The position numbers and the translations under genes were made by a program. The notes beneath the pieces are model-generated. The model was not told the origin of the DNA. It did not search any database and saw nothing but the letters and a program-made list of their open reading frames with translations. Of a stretch of 64,000 nt of DNA, positions 1 through 10,788 are shown piece by piece. The DNA is from Lutibaculum baratangense AMV1. Its GTDB lineage: Bacteria; Pseudomonadota; Alphaproteobacteria; Rhizobiales; Tepidamorphaceae. The DNA is taken from contig NZ_AWXZ01000023.1 of the NCBI RefSeq assembly GCF_000496075.1, positions 58,531 through 122,530 of the forward strand, given 5' to 3'. The stretch's first letter is position 1. Every line of letters begins with the position of its first letter.

Positions 1-184
1 CCTCCGGGAGATCTCCGCCACCGGCATCACGATGATCGTGATCGAGCACGACATGCACGTCGTGTTCTCGCTCGCCGACGTGATCACCTGCCTCGCGCAA
101 GGAACCCCCATCGCCTTCGGCAAGCCGGAGGAGGTGCGCGGCAATCCGAAAGTCCGCGAAGCCTATCTGGGGAGCAGCCACTGA
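1..184 (+). CDS. ABC transporter ATP-binding protein, LivG-like (3' end only)
   Basis: Only the last 60 codons lie in the window; the reading frame starts at base 2. The visible tail contains TMIVIEHDMHVVFSLAD, the H-loop/switch region of an ABC ATPase, followed by GTPIAFGKPEEVR and a C-terminal EAYLG. These are the usual ending of LivG-type ATPases of branched-chain amino acid/amide/urea importers. The stop codon overlaps the start of the next ATPase by one base (TGATG), so the two are translationally coupled halves of one importer. The Walker A and B motifs lie outside the window, so family assignment rests on the tail and the neighbour. Confidence 0.85.
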   Translation, partial: LREISATGITMIVIEHDMHVVFSLADVITCLAQGTPIAFGKPEEVRGNPKVREAYLGSSH

Positions 185-936
185 TGAGCGCCGTCATGGA
201 GGCCGAACGGCCGGCCGCCGCGCCCGCGGGCGAGGCTTTCGTCCGGCTGAAGGACGTGGAGTCCTATTACGGCGAGAGCTACATCGTCCAGGGCGTGACC
301 TTCGACGTGAAGGAAGGCGAGATCGTCGCGCTGCTCGGGCGCAACGGCGCCGGCAAGACCTCGACGCTGAAGACGATCGCCCGCGCCCACGAGCCGCACC
401 TGACGGCGGGCGAGATCTGGCTCGGCGACCAGGCGGTCCACAAGATGCGCGACTGGCAGGCCGCGCGCGCCGGCATCCAGCTCGTGCCGGAGGACAGGCG
501 CATCATCGGCGGCCTGACGGTGGAGGAGAACCTCATCCTCGCGCAGACCGCAGAGCCGGTCGGGTGGCCGGTCGACCGGATCTACCAGCTCTTCCCGCGC
601 CTCGGCGAGCGGCGGCGGCAGGAGGCGACGACGATGTCGGGCGGCGAGCAGCAGATGCTGGCCGTCGGCCGGGCCCTCGCCCGCGACATCAAGCTCCTCC
701 TGCTCGACGAGCCCTACGAGGGGCTCGCGCCGACGATCGTGGAGGAGATCGAGAAGGCGATGTTCGAGATCAAGGGGCTCGGCATCACCACGATCATCGT
801 CGAGCAGAACGCCGTCGCCGCCCTGCGCATCGCCGACAGCGCCGTCATCCTCGACATGGGCTCCGTCGCCTATCGCGGAACCGCGAAGGAGGTTCTCGAC
901 AACGAGGAGCTCCGGAACGAGTACCTGGCGATCTGA
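184..936 (+). CDS. ABC transporter ATP-binding protein, LivF-like
   Basis: A 250-residue cytoplasmic ATPase that would energise uptake of branched-chain amino acids or related amides. Walker A GRNGAGKTS is at residues 52-60, the signature MSGGEQQ at 151-157 and Walker B LLLLDEP at about 171-177, followed by the H-loop TTIIVEQN. The short length and the ending EYLAI are typical of LivF rather than LivG. It overlaps the upstream LivG-like gene by one base. The start ATG is fixed by that overlap. The true substrate is unknown because the binding protein and permeases are outside the window; the following amidase gene hints at an amide or short amino compound, but that is inference. Confidence 0.9.
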   Translation: MSAVMEAERPAAAPAGEAFVRLKDVESYYGESYIVQGVTFDVKEGEIVALLGRNGAGKTSTLKTIARAHEPHLTAGEIWLGDQAVHKMRDWQAARAGIQLVPEDRRIIGGLTVEENLILAQTAEPVGWPVDRIYQLFPRLGERRRQEATTMSGGEQQMLAVGRALARDIKLLLLDEPYEGLAPTIVEEIEKAMFEIKGLGITTIIVEQNAVAALRIADSAVILDMGSVAYRGTAKEVLDNEELRNEYLAI

Positions 937-1009
937 CGTCGGGAAGGCCACGCGAAATCCCGCTCCCGCCGTGCTAGCCTCGCCGAGGGGCGAATCGCGG
1001 GGGACGGGG

Positions 1010-2365
1010 ATGATCTCGCTGGACTATATCCTGGAGGCGCTGGAGACGGGCGAGACGACGAGCGAGGCGTTGACGCTCGAAGCCCTCGACCGGGCGCGCG
1101 ATCCGGCGGGCGAGGGCGGCCGCGCCTTCCTCTCGCTCTACGAGGAGGCGGCGCCGGTCGTCGCGCGCGCGAGCGACATGGTGCGCGAGGCGGGCGTGCC
1201 GCAGGGACCGCTGGCGGGCCTGCCGATCTCGATCAAGGATCTGTTCGACGTCCGGGGCGAGGTGACGAAGGCGGGCTCGCGGGTTCTCGAGGACGCGGAG
1301 CCCGCCGCCGACGACGCGCCCGTCGTGAAGAGGCTGCGGGCCGCCGGCGCGGTCCTCGTGGGCCGAACGAACATGACCGAGTTCGCCTTCTCCGGCCTCG
1401 GCCTCAACCCGCATTACGGCACGCCGCTCAACCCCTACGACCGCGAGACCGGACGCATTCCCGGCGGCTCGTCCTCGGGGGCGGCCGTCTCGGTGACGGA
1501 CGGCATGGCGGTGGCCGCGATCGGTTCGGACACCGGCGGCTCCGTGCGCATCCCCGCGGCGATGTGCGGCCTGACGGGCTTCAAGCCGACGGCGCGCCGC
1601 GTCCCGACGACGGGCGCGGCGCCGCTGTCGTGGTCGCTCGATTCGGTCGGCGCGCTGGCGCCGACGGTCGCCTGCTGCACGCTGCTCGATTCAGTGCTGG
1701 CCGGCGAGGAGCCGTCGCCGCTGCCGCGCGTCTCGATCGAGGGCCTGAGGCTCGCCGTGTCGCAGACGCTTCTCCTCGACGGTCTCGACGAAACGGTCGC
1801 GCGCAGCTTCGGCCGGGCCGCCCGGCTGATCGCGGATGCGGGGGCGCGGCTTTTCGAGACGCCGCTCGAGCCGTTCGGCGAGATCGCGTCGGCGAACTCG
1901 CTCGGCGGCTTTCCCGGCGCGGAATCCTACGCCTGGCACCGGCCGCTCATCGTCGGGCGCTCGGACGAGTACGACCCCCGCGTGGCCGCCCGCATCACGC
2001 GCGGCGCCGAGCAGAGCGCGGCGGACTTCCTCGACCTCCAGGCTTTCAGGAAGGATCTCGTCGGACGGGTCGAGCGCGAGCTTTCGGCCTTCGACGCCGT
2101 GATCTGCCCGACCGTTCCCGTCGTTCCGCCGGAGCTTGCGCCGCTCGAGGAGGACGACGAACTGTTCGCGAAGACGAACCTGCTCGTCTTGAGGAACCCG
2201 ACCGCCGTCAACATGATGGACGGCTGCGCGATCTCCATCCCCTGCCACAGGCTCGGCGATCCGCCCGTCGGCCTCATGCTCTTCGCGCCGGCGATGCACG
2301 ACAGGCGGCTCCTCGCGGTCGCCCGCGCGGTCGAGCGCGTCCTCGCGCCGCTGCGGGAGGAATGA
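1010..2365 (+). CDS. Amidase (amidase signature family)
   Basis: A 451-residue hydrolase of the amidase signature family, splitting a carboxamide to acid plus ammonia. The Ser-cisSer-Lys triad is readable: Lys76 in SIKDLFDV, cis-Ser about 154 in GGSSSG, and nucleophile Ser178 in GSDTGGSVRIP. I chose ATG 1010, preceded by GGGACGGGG, over a longer in-frame upstream extension with no family resemblance. It lies 73 bases after the LivF-like gene on the same strand, so an uptake-plus-hydrolysis pair is plausible. It is not part of a gatCAB cluster, and its sequence gives no specific substrate. Confidence 0.88.
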   Translation: MISLDYILEALETGETTSEALTLEALDRARDPAGEGGRAFLSLYEEAAPVVARASDMVREAGVPQGPLAGLPISIKDLFDVRGEVTKAGSRVLEDAEPAADDAPVVKRLRAAGAVLVGRTNMTEFAFSGLGLNPHYGTPLNPYDRETGRIPGGSSSGAAVSVTDGMAVAAIGSDTGGSVRIPAAMCGLTGFKPTARRVPTTGAAPLSWSLDSVGALAPTVACCTLLDSVLAGEEPSPLPRVSIEGLRLAVSQTLLLDGLDETVARSFGRAARLIADAGARLFETPLEPFGEIASANSLGGFPGAESYAWHRPLIVGRSDEYDPRVAARITRGAEQSAADFLDLQAFRKDLVGRVERELSAFDAVICPTVPVVPPELAPLEEDDELFAKTNLLVLRNPTAVNMMDGCAISIPCHRLGDPPVGLMLFAPAMHDRRLLAVARAVERVLAPLREE

Positions 2366-2392
2366 CGGCAGGCCCAAGCTGCCTCCTCGATC

Positions 2393-2818
2393 TCACCGCT
2401 CCCCATCGTCCGGCGAGGCGAGGCAGGGATCGAGCATGATGCGACGCTCGTCGACGCGCATGTAGCCGCCCGCGAAGAGGGCCATGTCGCCGACCTCCCG
2501 GCCCTCCCGGCTGTAGGTGACGCACATGATCTGGACGCCGACTTCGGGGCACATGACGAGATAGGCGAGGGCGCCGTCCCACTCCGTCGCGACGAGAGGG
2601 CCGCGCACGGCGAAGCTGACGCGCGCGTCGATGTCGGGGCCGTGCTCGATCCAGTAGCCCGCCGTCTCGCAGGTCGCCGGCACGTCGGGATAGGCTTCGC
2701 CGAGCGTGAAGGGGCTGTCGGGCCGCTGCCACTCCGCGGCCGTCGCCGGGGCGGGGAGAGCGGCGCAGGCGAGCGCGGCCGCGAGGCCGGCGACGCAGAG
2801 CTCTTTCGGAAAAGGCAC
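2393..2818 (-). CDS. Hypothetical exported protein
   Basis: A 141-residue protein I do not recognise. The N-terminus (VPFPKELCVAGLAAALACAA followed by LPAPATAAEW) is a convincing signal peptide with an AxA-type cleavage site, so the protein is probably periplasmic. The mature part has several cysteines (in CETAGYW, MCPEVG, IMCVTY, LDPCLA) that could form disulfides, and no known enzymatic motif. The start is GTG at 2818 because no in-frame ATG lies close upstream; a GGAG lies about 9 bases before it. It ends 27 bases from the convergent amidase. Confidence 0.6.
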   Translation of the reverse strand: MPFPKELCVAGLAAALACAALPAPATAAEWQRPDSPFTLGEAYPDVPATCETAGYWIEHGPDIDARVSFAVRGPLVATEWDGALAYLVMCPEVGVQIMCVTYSREGREVGDMALFAGGYMRVDERRIMLDPCLASPDDGER

Positions 2819-2946
2819 GGGGTCACTCCGCTGGTGTCCGGCGGCATCCTCACCCGAGATGCGCCGCGATGTCACGGGTGCCTCGGCGGCCGTGCCACAT
2901 CGTTTCGTGCCGCGTGTTCCCGTGGGCCCATCCGGCCGCGTCTCCG

Positions 2947-2974
2947 TTGACTTATCGCACGCCGTCCGTATATT
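2947..2974 (+). promoter_or_regulatory. Probable sigma-70 promoter of rplU-rpmA
   Basis: TTGACT at 2947-2952, a 16-base spacer and TATATT at 2969-2974 give a strong housekeeping-type promoter in otherwise GC-rich DNA. Transcription would begin near 2981, leaving a leader of about 160 bases before rplU. The leader includes a short hairpin, GTTGC/GCAAC, around 2994-3008. I see nothing else in the 324-base gap 2819-3142. Confidence 0.7.
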
Positions 2975-3142
2975 CCGCGCCTCAGGCGCACGTTGCACGA
3001 CGCAACCCGTGCCAACAATCACGCTGTCCGAGGCTCTGATCGCTCCACCGGCCGGGCAGGCCGGTCGGGAAGCCGATCCCGCGAAAGTCCGTCGCCCGCG
3101 AGGGCACGGCGCCACAGGGCGCGACGAGAAATGGAACTGGGC

Positions 3143-3529
3143 ATGTACGCGGTCATCAAGACGGGCGGCAAGCAATATCGCGTTGCCGCCAATGACGTGA
3201 TCAGGATCGAGAGGCTTCCGGGCGAGGCCGGCGACACGATCACGTTCGAGGAAGTTCTGTTCGTCGGCGAAGGCGACGACGTCAAGGTCGGCGCTCCCTT
3301 CATCAAGGGCGCGACGGTCACGGGCGAGCTCGTGGAGCAGGCGCGCGGCAAGAAGGTCCACATCTTCAAGAAGCGCCGCCGCAAGCACTACCAGCGCTCG
3401 GCCGGCCACCGGCAGGACCTGTCGGTCGTGCGCATCACCGACATCGCGGCCTCGGGCGGCAAGAAGTCCGCTTCCAAGGCGAAGAAGGAAGAGGCGGCGC
3501 CTGCCGGCGAAGCCTCCTCCGAGGCATAA
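3143..3529 (+). CDS. rplU: 50S ribosomal protein L21
   Basis: A 128-residue large-subunit protein. It begins MYAVIKTGGKQYRV, the invariant L21 start, and carries the RNA-binding segment HIFKKRRRKHYQRSAGHRQ at about residues 75-93. It ends in a lysine- and alanine-rich tail (about residues 108-128), an alphaproteobacterial feature absent from E. coli L21. ATG 3143 is chosen for that conserved start; an in-frame ATG at 3131 would add four residues. It is followed by rpmA after 12 bases, the universal rplU-rpmA pairing. Confidence 0.97.
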   Translation: MYAVIKTGGKQYRVAANDVIRIERLPGEAGDTITFEEVLFVGEGDDVKVGAPFIKGATVTGELVEQARGKKVHIFKKRRRKHYQRSAGHRQDLSVVRITDIAASGGKKSASKAKKEEAAPAGEASSEA

Positions 3530-3541
3530 GGAGGCCAGACC

Positions 3542-3808
3542 ATGGCGCACAAGAAGGCAGGCGGCTCGTCCCGCAACGGCCGCGACACAGCCGGCCGCAG
3601 GCTCGGCGTGAAGAAGTTCGGCGGCGAGCAGGTCGTGGCCGGCAACATCATCATCCGCCAGCGCGGCACGCGCTGGCATCCCGGCGACAATGTCGGCCTC
3701 GGCAAGGATCACACGATCTTCGCCATGGCCGACGGCCACGTCTCCTTCCGCACCAGCAAGGGCGGTCGGCAGTACGTCTCGGTCGTGGTGCCGGAGGCCG
3801 CCGAGTAA
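3542..3808 (+). CDS. rpmA: 50S ribosomal protein L27
   Basis: An 88-residue large-subunit protein located near the peptidyl transferase centre. It starts [15 protein letters not shown], whose basic N-terminal arm reaches the tRNA site, and contains the conserved [15 protein letters not shown] and GKDHTIFA segments. There is no N-terminal extension of the cleaved Firmicutes type. The ribosome binding site AAGGAGG is just upstream. It is co-transcribed with rplU and followed by an apparent terminator at 3868-3895. Confidence 0.97.
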   Translation: MAHKKAGGSSRNGRDTAGRRLGVKKFGGEQVVAGNIIIRQRGTRWHPGDNVGLGKDHTIFAMADGHVSFRTSKGGRQYVSVVVPEAAE

Positions 3809-3867
3809 CGGGCGGTTCGCGAGCCGCCGCAGGTCGAGCCTCGGCGGGTCGTCAGTCAATCGGACCA

Positions 3868-3895
3868 GGGGAGGCGGACCACCGTCTCCCCTTTC
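3868..3895 (+). terminator. Probable terminator after rpmA
   Basis: GGGGAGGCGG (3868-3877), loop ACCA, and CCGTCTCCCC (3882-3891) form a 10-pair stem with one G-U wobble, followed by TTTCGTCGTT. It lies 60 bases past rpmA. Confidence 0.65.
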
Positions 3896-3903
3896 GTCGT
3901 TCA

Positions 3904-5659
<1,756 letters not shown>

Positions 5660-5665
5660 CCTCCC

Positions 5666-6784
5666 ATGGACAAGCGGCTTTCCGCCTGCCGGCGCATCGT
5701 CATCAAGATCGGCTCCTCGCTGCTCGTCGACCGGCACGAGGGCCTGAAGGCCGGCTGGCTCGACGCGCTCTGCGACGACATCGCCGCGCTCGCGGGCGCG
5801 GGCGCCGAGGTGCTCGTCGTCTCCTCCGGCGCCATCGCGCTCGGCCGCACGGTGCTGAAGATCCCGCCAGGCAAGCTGAAGCTCGAGGAGGGGCAGGCGG
5901 CGGCGGCCGTGGGCCAGATCTCGCTCGCGCGCGCCTGGTCCGAGGCCCTCGGCACGCGCGGGCTCGTGGCGGGGCAACTGCTCCTGACGCTCGGCGACAC
6001 GGAGGAGCGGCGCCGCTACCTCAACGCCCGCTCGACCGTCTCGACCCTTCTCGCGATGCGGGCCGTGCCGGTGATCAACGAGAACGACACGGTGGCGACG
6101 AGCGAGATCCGCTACGGCGACAACGACAGGCTCGCCGCCCGTGTCGCCACGATGGCGAGCGCGGACTGCCTCGTGCTCCTGTCGGACGTGGACGGTCTCT
6201 ACACCGCGCCGCCCCATCTCGATCCCGAGGCGCGCCTGCTCGAGGAGGTCAGGCGGGTGACGCCGGAGATCGAGGCGATGGCGGGGGGAGCGGCCTCGGA
6301 GCTCTCGCGCGGCGGCATGGCGACGAAGATCGAGGCGGCGAAGATGGCGACCGACGCCGGCACGCGGATGGTCATCGCCTCCGGCACGATCGAGCACCCG
6401 CTCAAGGCGATCGACACGGGCGGCCGCTGCACCTGGTTCAACGCGCGCGGAAATCCCGTCACGGCCCGCAAGCGCTGGATCGGCGGCTCGATCGAGCCGC
6501 GCGGCACGATCCTCGTCGACGCCGGGGCGGCGCGGGCGCTGCGCAACGGCAAGAGCCTCCTGCCGGCGGGCGTCGTGGGGATCGAGGGCGAGTTCTGCCG
6601 GGGCGACGCCGTCATCATCCGCGAGCGCGACGGCCACCAGATCGGCCGCGGCCTCTCCGCCTACGACGCCGCCGACGCCGTGAAGATCATGGGCCGCAAC
6701 TCCGGCGTCATCGAGGAGATCCTCGGCTATTCCGGCCGCGCCGAGATGATCCACCGCGACGACATGGCCCTCAGGGAGGTGTGA
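5666..6784 (+). CDS. proB: Glutamate 5-kinase
   Basis: A 372-residue enzyme that phosphorylates L-glutamate to gamma-glutamyl phosphate, the first and feedback-regulated step of proline synthesis. The amino-acid-kinase domain (about 1-255) shows [30 protein letters not shown] and [15 protein letters not shown]-terminal PUA domain (about 275-372) includes [17 protein letters not shown]. It lies directly after obgE, as in relatives, but its partner proA is displaced by about 1.5 kb carrying a toxin-antitoxin remnant and a DUF72 gene. Confidence 0.96.
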   Translation: MDKRLSACRRIVIKIGSSLLVDRHEGLKAGWLDALCDDIAALAGAGAEVLVVSSGAIALGRTVLKIPPGKLKLEEGQAAAAVGQISLARAWSEALGTRGLVAGQLLLTLGDTEERRRYLNARSTVSTLLAMRAVPVINENDTVATSEIRYGDNDRLAARVATMASADCLVLLSDVDGLYTAPPHLDPEARLLEEVRRVTPEIEAMAGGAASELSRGGMATKIEAAKMATDAGTRMVIASGTIEHPLKAIDTGGRCTWFNARGNPVTARKRWIGGSIEPRGTILVDAGAARALRNGKSLLPAGVVGIEGEFCRGDAVIIRERDGHQIGRGLSAYDAADAVKIMGRNSGVIEEILGYSGRAEMIHRDDMALREV

Positions 6785-6843
6785 GGGCGGCGGGCGGCCG
6801 GAGAACGGGCGTCTGAGGTCCGACGTCGACGCGGCCGGCGCCT

Positions 6844-6858
6844 TGGCATATATTGCCA
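6844..6858. promoter_or_regulatory. Candidate ParD operator
   Basis: TGGCA TATAT TGCCA is a perfect 5+5 inverted repeat 20 bases upstream of the antitoxin start, overlapping the only AT-rich stretch that could act as a -10 box. Antitoxins of this family usually repress their own promoter at such palindromes; binding here is inferred. Confidence 0.5.
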
Positions 6859-6877
6859 TCACACCCAGGAGGCTCAG

Positions 6878-7141
6878 ATGGTGACCCGCAACGTCGTCCT
6901 CACCGCAGCCCAGTCCCACTTCGTCGACAGGCTCGTCGCGTCCGGCCGTTACCAGAACGCGAGCGAAGCTCTGCGCGCGGGCCTGCGGCTCCTCCAGGAG
7001 GAGGAGCTGGCGCTCGAGGCGCTGCGGGAGCGCTTGAAGGAAGGTGTCGAGCAGGCCGAGCGCGGCGAGTTCGCCGAGGGCACCGGCGAGGAGGCGATGC
7101 GCCGCGTGCTGGCGGAGGCAGTCGGTCGAAAGCGCGCCTGA
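6878..7141 (+). CDS. ParD-like antitoxin (ribbon-helix-helix)
   Basis: An 87-residue protein of the ParD/CopG family. The N-terminal ribbon-helix-helix is NVVLTAAQSHFVDRLVASGR followed by YQNASEALRAGLRLLQEEE, the classic ParD sequence for DNA binding and dimerisation. The charged C-terminal tail normally wraps the ParE toxin. AGGAGG precedes the ATG. Its stop overlaps the toxin ATG by one base (TGATG). The antitoxin is intact while the toxin frame is interrupted, so the pair is probably a decayed module or one kept for its antitoxin. Confidence 0.9.
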   Translation: MVTRNVVLTAAQSHFVDRLVASGRYQNASEALRAGLRLLQEEELALEALRERLKEGVEQAERGEFAEGTGEEAMRRVLAEAVGRKRA

Positions 7142-7479
7142 TGGCGAACTCCTGGCGGCTTACGCCACGCGCTCGCAGATCCTTCGCCGACATCATCGAC
7201 TAGACGCACGAGACCTTCGGGAGCCGCCAAGCCCAGCTCTACGGCGAAAGGCTCATCGAAGCCTGTTCCGCGATCGCCGCGGGTGAAGCTCGTGTCAGGG
7301 ACTGCAAAATGCTCCTCGGGGTGCGTTCGGAAGCCAGCTACCGGTATGCAAGGGCGGGGGAGCACTTCGTCATCTTCAGGGAGAATGCCGGCGCTGTCTC
7401 CGTGGTCGACTTCCTGCACGTCCGCAGCGACGTTGCGACGGCGCTTGTACGGCTGATGGATGCCGAGAGAGGCGAGTGA
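7141..7479 (+). pseudogene. ParE/RelE-type toxin interrupted by an amber codon
   Basis: The frame from ATG 7141 reads MANSWRLTPRARRSFADIID, then TAG (7201-7203), then continues open for 91 codons to TGA 7477. The continuation includes THETFGSRQAQLYGERL, RYARAGEHFVIFRENAG and VSVVDFLHVR, the family's core strands. ParE toxins commonly have Trp or Tyr at the amber position, so one TGG-to-TAG change explains it. No frameshift is present and the remaining 112-residue reading is full length. It is therefore probably inactive unless the amber codon is suppressed or translation restarts. Confidence 0.88.
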
Positions 7480-7485
7480 ATCGCT

Positions 7486-8229
7486 TCACGCCACCTCCAC
7501 ACCCCGCTCCCTGACCATCCCGATCAGCCGTTGCGCGTCGAACGGGGCGCAGCTCTTCTGGTCGTTGTCGAAATAGCAGAACACGTCGCGGCTTTCGGCC
7601 GTCCAGCCGGCGATGCGGTCCGCCATATCGGCGAGGCCGTCGTTCGAGTAGTGGCCCTCGTAGCGGCCGCCGGGGCCGTGCGGGCGGAGATAGACGTGGG
7701 CGGCCGTCGCCTCCCAGGGGGCCGGCGCGTGGGCGTGGTCGGAGACGCAGAGCGAAACGCCCGCGTCACGCAGGAGCCGGAAGGTCGCCTCCTCGTACCA
7801 GGCGGGGTCGCGGAACTCGACCGCGTGGCGGCGCTCCTTCGGCAGCAGGTCGAGGAAACGGCCGAGCCGGTCGTGGTCGGGCTTCTGCTGCGGGGGAAGC
7901 TGCCAGAGCACGGGGCCGAACTTCTCTCCCAGCGGCGCCATGCGCCCCGTCACGTAGCGCACCGGCTCCTCGCAGTCCTTCAGGCGCTTGTAGTGGGTGA
8001 TGAAGCGGGACGCCTTCCACGCGAAGACGAAGCCGTCGGGCGCGTTCGCGGCCCAGGAGGCGACCGCCGCCTCGCTCGGCACCCGGTAGAAGGAGGCGTT
8101 GATCTCGGTCGTCGAGAAGTGCCGGGCATAGGCCTCGAGCAACCTCTTCTTCGGCGTCTTCTCGGGATAGAAGGTGCCGATCCAGCCGTCATAGTGCCAG
8201 CCGGACGTGCCGATCCTCACCGCTGCCAT
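7486..8229 (-). CDS. DUF72 domain protein (YecE-like)
   Basis: A 247-residue protein with a TIM-barrel-like DUF72 domain of unknown biochemical role. Diagnostic strings are VRIGTSGWHYDGWIGTFYPE near the N-terminus, FSTTEINASFYRVPS, FAWKASRFITHYKRL, and FCYFDNDQKSCAPFDAQRL near the C-terminus. ATG 8229 is chosen because the conserved fold starts 4 residues later; an in-frame extension to 8328 overlaps proA and has no resemblance to the family. It is antisense to the surrounding operon and with parDE separates proB from proA. Confidence 0.9.
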   Translation of the reverse strand: MAAVRIGTSGWHYDGWIGTFYPEKTPKKRLLEAYARHFSTTEINASFYRVPSEAAVASWAANAPDGFVFAWKASRFITHYKRLKDCEEPVRYVTGRMAPLGEKFGPVLWQLPPQQKPDHDRLGRFLDLLPKERRHAVEFRDPAWYEEATFRLLRDAGVSLCVSDHAHAPAPWEATAAHVYLRPHGPGGRYEGHYSNDGLADMADRIAGWTAESRDVFCYFDNDQKSCAPFDAQRLIGMVRERGVEVA

Positions 8230-8308
8230 GCGTCCGTCCCGATTGATCGCCGCGGGTCGATGTGTCACATCGGCCTTCGCAATCGTGCGTTTGCCGGAGT
8301 GACGGGTC

Positions 8309-9613
8309 ATGAACTCCATCACCGCCAATGCGGTTCGGGACGGCGGGGCGGCGCAGGACGTGGCCGCGCTGATGCTCGACCTCGGCCGCCGCGCCCGCGC
8401 CGCGTCCAGGGTGCTGGCGCTCGCCCCGGCGCCGCGGAAGAACGAGGCGCTTCATGCGATGGCGGCGGCGCTGCGGGCCTCCCGGGAAGCGATCCTCGCC
8501 GCGAATGCGATCGATCTCCAGGCGGCGCGCGAGGCCGGAAGACCCGCGTCCTTCATCGACCGCCTGACGCTCGATCCCGCGCGCATCGAGAGCATGGCGG
8601 GCGGCATCGAAGACATTGCGGGACTGGCCGATCCGGTGGGCGACGTGATCGCGGAATGGGAGCGGCCGAACGGCCTCAGGATAGAGCGCGTGCGCACGCC
8701 GCTCGGCGTCATCGGCGTGATCTACGAGAGCCGCCCCAACGTGACCGCCGATGCCGGGGCGCTCTGCCTGAAGGCCGGCGACGCGGTGATCCTGCGCGGC
8801 GGGTCGGAGAGCTTCCATTCCGCCCGCGCGATCCACGCCTGCCTCGCGCAGGGGCTCGTGGCGGCGGGCCTCCCGGAGGACGCGATCCAGCTCGTGCCGG
8901 TGACGGACCGTGCGGCGGTCGGCTGGATGCTGAAGGGGCTCGGCGGCAATCTCGACGTGATCGTGCCGCGCGGCGGCCGCAGCCTCGTCGAGCGCGTGCA
9001 GTCGGAGGCGCGCGTGCCCGTCTTCGCGCATCTCGAAGGCATCTGCCACGTCTATGTCGATGCCGGCGCCGATCTCGCGATGGCGAGGGACATCGTCGTC
9101 AACGCGAAGATGAGGCGCACCGGCATCTGCGGTGCCGCGGAGACGCTGCTCGTCGACCGGCGTGTCGCGGACACGCACCTGAAGCCGCTCGTCCAAGATC
9201 TGATCGAGGCGGGCTGCGAGGTGCGCGGCGACGAGGCCACACAGGCCGTCGACGCCCGCGTCGTCGCGGCCGCGCCGGAGGATTACGGCCACGAGTTCCT
9301 CGACGCGATCATCGCGGTGAAGCTCGTCGACGGCATCGAGGGGGCGCTCGCCCACATCGCGACGCACGGCTCGCAGCACACCGAGGCGGTGATCACCGAC
9401 GACCAGGCGGTCGCGGACAGGTTTCTCGCAGAGGTCGACGCGGCGATCGTCGTGCACAATGCTTCCACGCAGTTCGCCGACGGTGGCGAGTTCGGCATGG
9501 GCGCCGAAATCGGCATCGCGACCGGCCGGATGCACGCGCGGGGGCCGGTCGGCGTGGAGCAGCTGACGAGCTTCAACTACCGCGTCCGCGGCACGGGCCA
9601 GACCCGGGCGTGA
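8309..9613 (+). CDS. proA: Gamma-glutamyl phosphate reductase
   Basis: A 434-residue NADPH-dependent enzyme reducing gamma-glutamyl phosphate to glutamate semialdehyde, the second step of proline synthesis. The aldehyde-dehydrogenase-like fold shows [18 protein letters not shown] (cofactor region), the catalytic Cys274 in [14 protein letters not shown], and the C-terminal [18 protein letters not shown]. Its stop overlaps the GTG start of nadD (GTGA). Because the DUF72 gene upstream is on the other strand, proA needs its own promoter, unlike genomes where proBA are contiguous. Confidence 0.96.
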   Translation: MNSITANAVRDGGAAQDVAALMLDLGRRARAASRVLALAPAPRKNEALHAMAAALRASREAILAANAIDLQAAREAGRPASFIDRLTLDPARIESMAGGIEDIAGLADPVGDVIAEWERPNGLRIERVRTPLGVIGVIYESRPNVTADAGALCLKAGDAVILRGGSESFHSARAIHACLAQGLVAAGLPEDAIQLVPVTDRAAVGWMLKGLGGNLDVIVPRGGRSLVERVQSEARVPVFAHLEGICHVYVDAGADLAMARDIVVNAKMRRTGICGAAETLLVDRRVADTHLKPLVQDLIEAGCEVRGDEATQAVDARVVAAAPEDYGHEFLDAIIAVKLVDGIEGALAHIATHGSQHTEAVITDDQAVADRFLAEVDAAIVVHNASTQFADGGEFGMGAEIGIATGRMHARGPVGVEQLTSFNYRVRGTGQTRA

Positions 9614-10251
9614 CGGGAGGGTATGTCTGGCCGAGGCTGCCGGCGGCGGGTGCCGGCCAGCGCGTCGGCCTGCTCGGGGGCTCGTTCAACCCGCCGCACG
9701 AGGGCCACGTCCACATCAGCCGGCTCGCGCTCGCGCGCTTCGGCCTCGATTTCGTCTGGTGGCTCGTCACGCCCGGCAATCCGCTGAAGAACCGGGGCGA
9801 ACTCGGCAGCCTCGAGGCGCGTCTCGAAGCCTGCCGGCTCGTGACCCGGCGCATGCCCCGCGTCCGCGTCACGAGCGTCGAGGCCGACATCGGGATCAGC
9901 CGGACCCGCGACACGCTGCGCTTCCTCCTGGCACGCCGCCCGGACCTGCGCTTCGTCTGGGTCATGGGCGCCGACAACATGGCGAGCTTCCACCGCTGGC
10001 ACGCCTGGCGGGAGATCGCGGAGATGGTGCCGATCGGGGTCGTCGACCGCCCGGGCTCGACGCTGCGCGCGGCCTCGAGCCCGTTCGCCGCACGCTATCG
10101 CCTCGCCCGGCTGCCGGAGACGCGTTCGCGGCGGCTGGCGGATGCGCCGCCGCCGGCCTGGGCGATCGTCCACGGGCCGCGGTCCGACCTGTCCTCCTCG
10201 GAGATCCGGCGGTCAGGCCTCTGGCCGCGGGACCGGATGGAGAATTCTTGA
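9610..10251 (+). CDS. nadD: Nicotinate-nucleotide adenylyltransferase
   Basis: A 213-residue enzyme that adenylates nicotinate mononucleotide to deamido-NAD, a required step of NAD synthesis. The nucleotidyltransferase motif [11 protein letters not shown] is at about residues 22-32, [11 protein letters not shown] follows, and the C-terminal LSSSEIRR matches the ISSTxIR motif. The GTG start at 9610 overlaps the proA stop by four bases and gives the usual length. Adjacent to rsfS and rlmH, the standard order in Rhizobiales. Confidence 0.95.
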   Translation: MTGGYVWPRLPAAGAGQRVGLLGGSFNPPHEGHVHISRLALARFGLDFVWWLVTPGNPLKNRGELGSLEARLEACRLVTRRMPRVRVTSVEADIGISRTRDTLRFLLARRPDLRFVWVMGADNMASFHRWHAWREIAEMVPIGVVDRPGSTLRAASSPFAARYRLARLPETRSRRLADAPPPAWAIVHGPRSDLSSSEIRRSGLWPRDRMENS

Positions 10252-10344
10252 ATCAGTCACGAAAGCCGACCATATTACGAAGCGGCAGCGAAGAAACCTT
10301 CGGGCTGCTCGTTTCGCACTAGGGGATGACAAGAGGAAGTTACC

Positions 10345-10761
10345 CTGACACTCGCGAAGACTTTCGAGGCCGACGCCCATGGCGCGCCTCACATCGGGAT
10401 CGCCGGCGCGGATCATGCCCCGGACGATCTCCACCGCACGATCCTCGAAGCGCTGGATGACGGCAAGGCCGAGGATGTGGTTTCCATCGATCTGAGCGGC
10501 AAGTCGGCCCTCGCGGACACGATGATCGTGGCCTCGGGCCGGTCGGACCGCCATGTCGGCGCCGTCGCCGACAGGGTGATCCGCGCCCTCAAGGACGGCG
10601 GCTTCGGCCGCGCCTCGGTCGAGGGGCTCGAGACCTGCGACTGGGTCCTGATCGACGCCGGCGACGTCGTCGTGCACCTGTTCCGGCCCGAGGTCCGCGC
10701 CTTCTACAATCTCGAGAAGATGTGGTCCGACGAGGCGCCGGCCGAGCGGCTGAACGGCTGA
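10345..10761 (+). CDS. rsfS: Ribosomal silencing factor RsfS (apparent CTG start)
   Basis: A protein that binds L14 and blocks subunit joining when nutrients are short. The family core begins upstream of the first ordinary start codon: ILEALDDGKAEDVVSIDLSG, then DTMIVASGRSDRHVGAVADR, CDWVLIDAGDVVVHLF and FYNLEKMW. The only standard candidate, GTG 10477, would remove the first conserved helix. Between the in-frame stop at 10327 and that GTG there is no ATG, GTG or TTG. CTG 10345 lies about 8 bases after AAGAGGAAGT, so it is the likely start (138 residues). Confidence 0.85.
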   Translation: MTLAKTFEADAHGAPHIGIAGADHAPDDLHRTILEALDDGKAEDVVSIDLSGKSALADTMIVASGRSDRHVGAVADRVIRALKDGGFGRASVEGLETCDWVLIDAGDVVVHLFRPEVRAFYNLEKMWSDEAPAERLNG

Positions 10762-10788
10762 CGACCGAGTGGCGGTGGCCGGCGGAGC

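Noticed and set aside
7531..10251. A 906-codon plus-strand frame ending in nadD
   Set aside because: Only its last 213 codons are NadD; the rest is antisense to DUF72 and out of frame with proA. The GTG at 9610 is the real start.
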